From Croceicoccus ponticola (GTDB taxonomy: Bacteria > Pseudomonadota > Alphaproteobacteria > Sphingomonadales > Sphingomonadaceae), in assembly GCF_004004515.1 (NCBI RefSeq), contig NZ_RXOL01000010.1:1-63975 (forward strand): a DNA stretch of 63,975 nt, written 5' to 3'. Each line of letters starts with the position of its first letter. Position 1 is the first letter of the stretch. The notes under the pieces are model-generated. The model made no database searches, was not told the DNA's origin, and saw only the letters and a list, made by a program, of their open reading frames with translations. The position numbers and the translations under genes were made by a program. Shown here in pieces: positions 62,265 through 63,975 of the stretch.

Positions 62265-62768
62265 CCGCATCGTATGGGGCAAGCTCGATGGCTATCAGAA
62301 AGAGGTTTGGATGGTTCTCGACGAGACCCGTAACACCGGCGGTGAGCTTGGGAAGTGGCTGACTGGCTAAAGACCCAAGAATAGCGATCGTTCGGCCCGA
62401 CGACCGGGCATTTTTCACGCTGACCTTATGGTCTGCTTGATCGGCATTTCGCCGCCGCGGGGTTGGCCACGCCCCTCGCCCCTTCTACGACCATCGGCCC
62501 GTGAAGTCCGTGGCTCTGCTTTGTGTTGGCTGAATGGACGGCCGTTATCCTATCGCTTTGCCCAAATTCTGCATGTCGCAAAAGTCCGGCTTTGCAGGCA
62601 GATCGAGCCTACTGATCCAATGTCAGCTTTCAGGCGATCGTCAGCAACGCTTCAATGACCGACAATGGGGCGCAAAGAAGCCGAAACTATACCTCATCGA
62701 GCCGAGTCCGCTTACCCTAATTTCTTTTCCGATGCTGGACAGCAGCAGGTGTCCCACCCGGCTTGATG
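62265..62768. other. Intergenic region with an unexplained coding tail
   Basis: From about 62200 to 62370 another plus-strand frame gives a protein-like tail, YDKAWASWEYLGLYDRIVWG, KLDGYQKEVWMVLDETRNTG, ending in GKWLTG. It has no start of its own and no family I recognise; it begins where ThsA homology ends. Two 24-bp imperfect direct repeats, TGTCAGCTTTCAGGCGATCG (62621) and TGTCAGCTTTCACGCAATCG (62767), frame the right part. Confidence 0.45.
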
Positions 62769-63278
62769 TCAGCTTTCACGCAATCGGCAGTTAGTCTGTG
62801 ATAGCCGATCTAAGCGCGCAAAGCCGACCTTCACCCCCGCACCAACCACCACTCGGGCCATTGAACCTTGTGCGGGGTTCGCGCGGTTCTCGTCTCGGGG
62901 GTATTTCTTGATCGCGATACGTAGTTCGCCGAGGATGGCTTCGATCCCCATGCCGATGAGGACGACGACTATGGTATCGATACCCTGTTGCGCGGGCTGC
63001 CTGCCGCGCGCCGCCTCGATCGCCTCGAGCGAGGAACGCGCGGCAGCACTGTCCCCGGCAAGGCCCTTCTGGGTCAGCTGAAGCAGGAACGCCTCGGCCG
63101 CCGTCACCCGCCGCTCGCGGCCTTCCTCACGGATGGTGACCATCTGGCCTAGAAGCGCATCATGCGGGATTTCGCGGTGACGGTTACGCGGGCGTCCGCG
63201 CGGATTGCCGGACTGGCCCTTGGTGAACCGGGTCGCCTTGGGCGGGCTGCCATAACCGATGGGTTTTGGCTCGGTCAT
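62769..63278 (-). CDS. DUF5681 protein, second module (a)
   Basis: A 169-residue DUF5681 protein. ATRFTKGQSGNPRGRPRNRHRE is the signature; EAFLLQLTQKGLAGDSAAARSSLEAIEAARGRQ is the helical centre. After about residue 105 comes a hydrophobic strand (DTIVVVLIGMGIEAILGELRIAI). The last 15 residues coincide with a 24-bp direct repeat, so the 3' end may have been rebuilt. ATG 63278 is coupled by ATGA to the preceding DUF5681 gene. Confidence 0.85.
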   Translation of the reverse strand: MTEPKPIGYGSPPKATRFTKGQSGNPRGRPRNRHREIPHDALLGQMVTIREEGRERRVTAAEAFLLQLTQKGLAGDSAAARSSLEAIEAARGRQPAQQGIDTIVVVLIGMGIEAILGELRIAIKKYPRDENRANPAQGSMARVVVGAGVKVGFARLDRLSQTNCRLRES

Positions 63279-63808
63279 GCGCACCGCCCCCGCGGCCACT
63301 TGAGCCTGGCCCCGTCGATGGTGAAGAAGCGGATCTCCTTGACGGTCTTGTCGTCCAACTTGGCTTGGCCCGGTCGGCTGATCGCCGCCTGCGCGGCCCA
63401 GTTGGCAACCTTGTCGCGCGATCGATCATCGCCCCAGGCAGGATCGCGTTCAATGATACCAAGAATGCGCATCGCCTCGCAGGCATTGTCGGCGTTATAT
63501 TCACGTTCGAGCCTGACCGGCGGCAGATCGGCATTGGGATGACGCTTGGCCAGCGCCGCCTCGCGCTTCTCGATCATCTTGAGGACTTTGCGGATCGCCA
63601 TCCGGCTGCCTTGGAGTGCGGCCTGGTAAGTCTGCAACTCGAGCGCCTCGTCGATGGTCAATTCGCGCGCCTTGCCGTTCTGGGTGACGGTCAGGGTCTT
63701 GTCGAAGATGATGTCGAAGGCCGAGATGTTGGGTCGGCGGGCCTTCGGCCGTCCGTTCGGATTACCCGATTGCCCTTTGGCGAACCGGGTATGGCCGCCC
63801 CGGCTCAT
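63275..63808 (-). CDS. DUF5681 protein, second module (b)
   Basis: A 177-residue DUF5681 protein. TRFAKGQSGNPNGRPKARRPN is the signature, followed by FDIIFDKTLTVTQNGKARELTIDEALELQTYQAALQGSRMAIRKVLKMIEKREAAL. It is a different sequence from its neighbour and from the 31.2-kb copy; the three are divergent paralogues. Coupled on both sides (ATGA with the methyltransferase stop and with the next start). Confidence 0.87.
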   Translation of the reverse strand: MSRGGHTRFAKGQSGNPNGRPKARRPNISAFDIIFDKTLTVTQNGKARELTIDEALELQTYQAALQGSRMAIRKVLKMIEKREAALAKRHPNADLPPVRLEREYNADNACEAMRILGIIERDPAWGDDRSRDKVANWAAQAAISRPGQAKLDDKTVKEIRFFTIDGARLKWPRGRCA

Positions 63809-63975
63809 GCGGCCGCCTCGGTGTCGGCTCGATGCACCAGCTGCGGCGCCTTGCCGGTGATCTGCGACCAGCGGGTCATGGCAAGATCGACATAGGCAGG
63901 ATCGATATCGAGACCGCGGAAAGCACGGCCGACGCGCTCGGCGGCAATCAGGCTGGTGCCCGAACCGAGGAAGAT
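63805..63975 (-). CDS. DNA methyltransferase, C-terminal end, cut by window edge
   Basis: The 56 visible residues end a beta-class DNA methyltransferase: IFLGSGTSLIAAERVGRAFRG with the SAM motif, LDIDPAYVDLAMTRWSQITGKAP, and an acidic tail. The layout matches residues 402-450 of the ParB-methyltransferase at 31655-33178 but the sequence differs. The catalytic motif IV lies outside the window. It starts the second methyltransferase-DUF5681 module; a terminase might have followed but is not present downstream. Confidence 0.85.
   Translation of the reverse strand: MFLGSGTSLIAAERVGRAFRGLDIDPAYVDLAMTRWSQITGKAPQLVHRADTEAAA

Noticed and set aside
1-63975. CRISPR array
   Set aside because: No regularly spaced repeat of 23-47 bases was seen anywhere in the window.

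Overview
The window looks like chromosomal or large-replicon DNA of a sphingomonad (Alphaproteobacteria, Sphingomonadales). Evidence: high GC, a large TonB-dependent receptor beside a catabolic operon, a MucR/Ros regulator, DUF5681 and DUF3489/DUF2924 proteins, and IS6/ISNCY/IS5 elements typical of that group. The genus cannot be fixed from sequence reading alone. Much of the window is accessory DNA.

Layout. 1-2722: an IS6 end entering from the left, a small secreted protein, an orphan IS6 terminus and a complete ISNCY element. 2951-6204: an overlapping DUF3489-DUF2924-large serine recombinase cassette, then a MucR-type regulator. 6591-12717: a two-gene minus-strand unit, a PD-(D/E)XK-like protein followed by a 1558-residue DUF4011-type superfamily 1 helicase with a Vsr-like nuclease region. 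This is a strong candidate anti-phage unit. 13082-16977: GNAT, a PLP dehydratase, a glycerate kinase-like protein, a Lar-like zinc ribbon and Pcm. 17380-20699: a nitric-oxide detoxification cluster (NsrR-like repressor, two operator-like palindromes, truncated haemoglobin, DUF1971, flavohaemoprotein, HPP protein). 20777-27507: metal and envelope functions (CDF transporter, DUF411, lipoprotein, PRC-barrel, NfeD protease plus slipin, KefB-type antiporter). 28140-33178: an Xre regulator, two unknown membrane proteins, then a phage-like trio of ParB/methyltransferase, DUF5681 and terminase large subunit, with no capsid or tail genes visible.

33737-35441 is an IS6 pile-up: one complete copy abutting the stump of another, and a 125-bp internally deleted relic. 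34753-54133 is a catabolic region. TonB receptor, GST, flavin-dependent (LLM) monooxygenase, Baeyer-Villiger-like FAD monooxygenase, enoyl-CoA hydratase, hydroxyacyl-CoA dehydrogenase, acyl-CoA dehydrogenase, acyl-CoA ligase, SnoaL-like protein, BKACE, cyclase and esterase run head to tail, with a flavin reductase at the far end. A TetR regulator, thiolase, second esterase and SDR lie on the other side of the receptor. Together they suggest uptake of a cyclic or terpenoid/steroid-like ketone, insertion of oxygen, ring opening by hydrolases, CoA activation and beta-oxidation. The substrate is inference.

54725-56279 is an IS graveyard (IS1595 relic, IS6 relic, intact IS5/IS427-type element with a -1 frameshift). 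56828-59001 carries DUF983, a small protein and a MocR-type regulator behind a perfect 14-bp palindrome. 59309-62264 is a second defence-like patch: an orphan PD-(D/E)XK protein and a type I Thoeris-like pair, in which the TIR gene (ThsB) is frameshifted and the SIR2-SLOG gene (ThsA) appears cut at its C-terminus. The window ends in a second methyltransferase-DUF5681-DUF5681 module related to the one at 31-33 kb.
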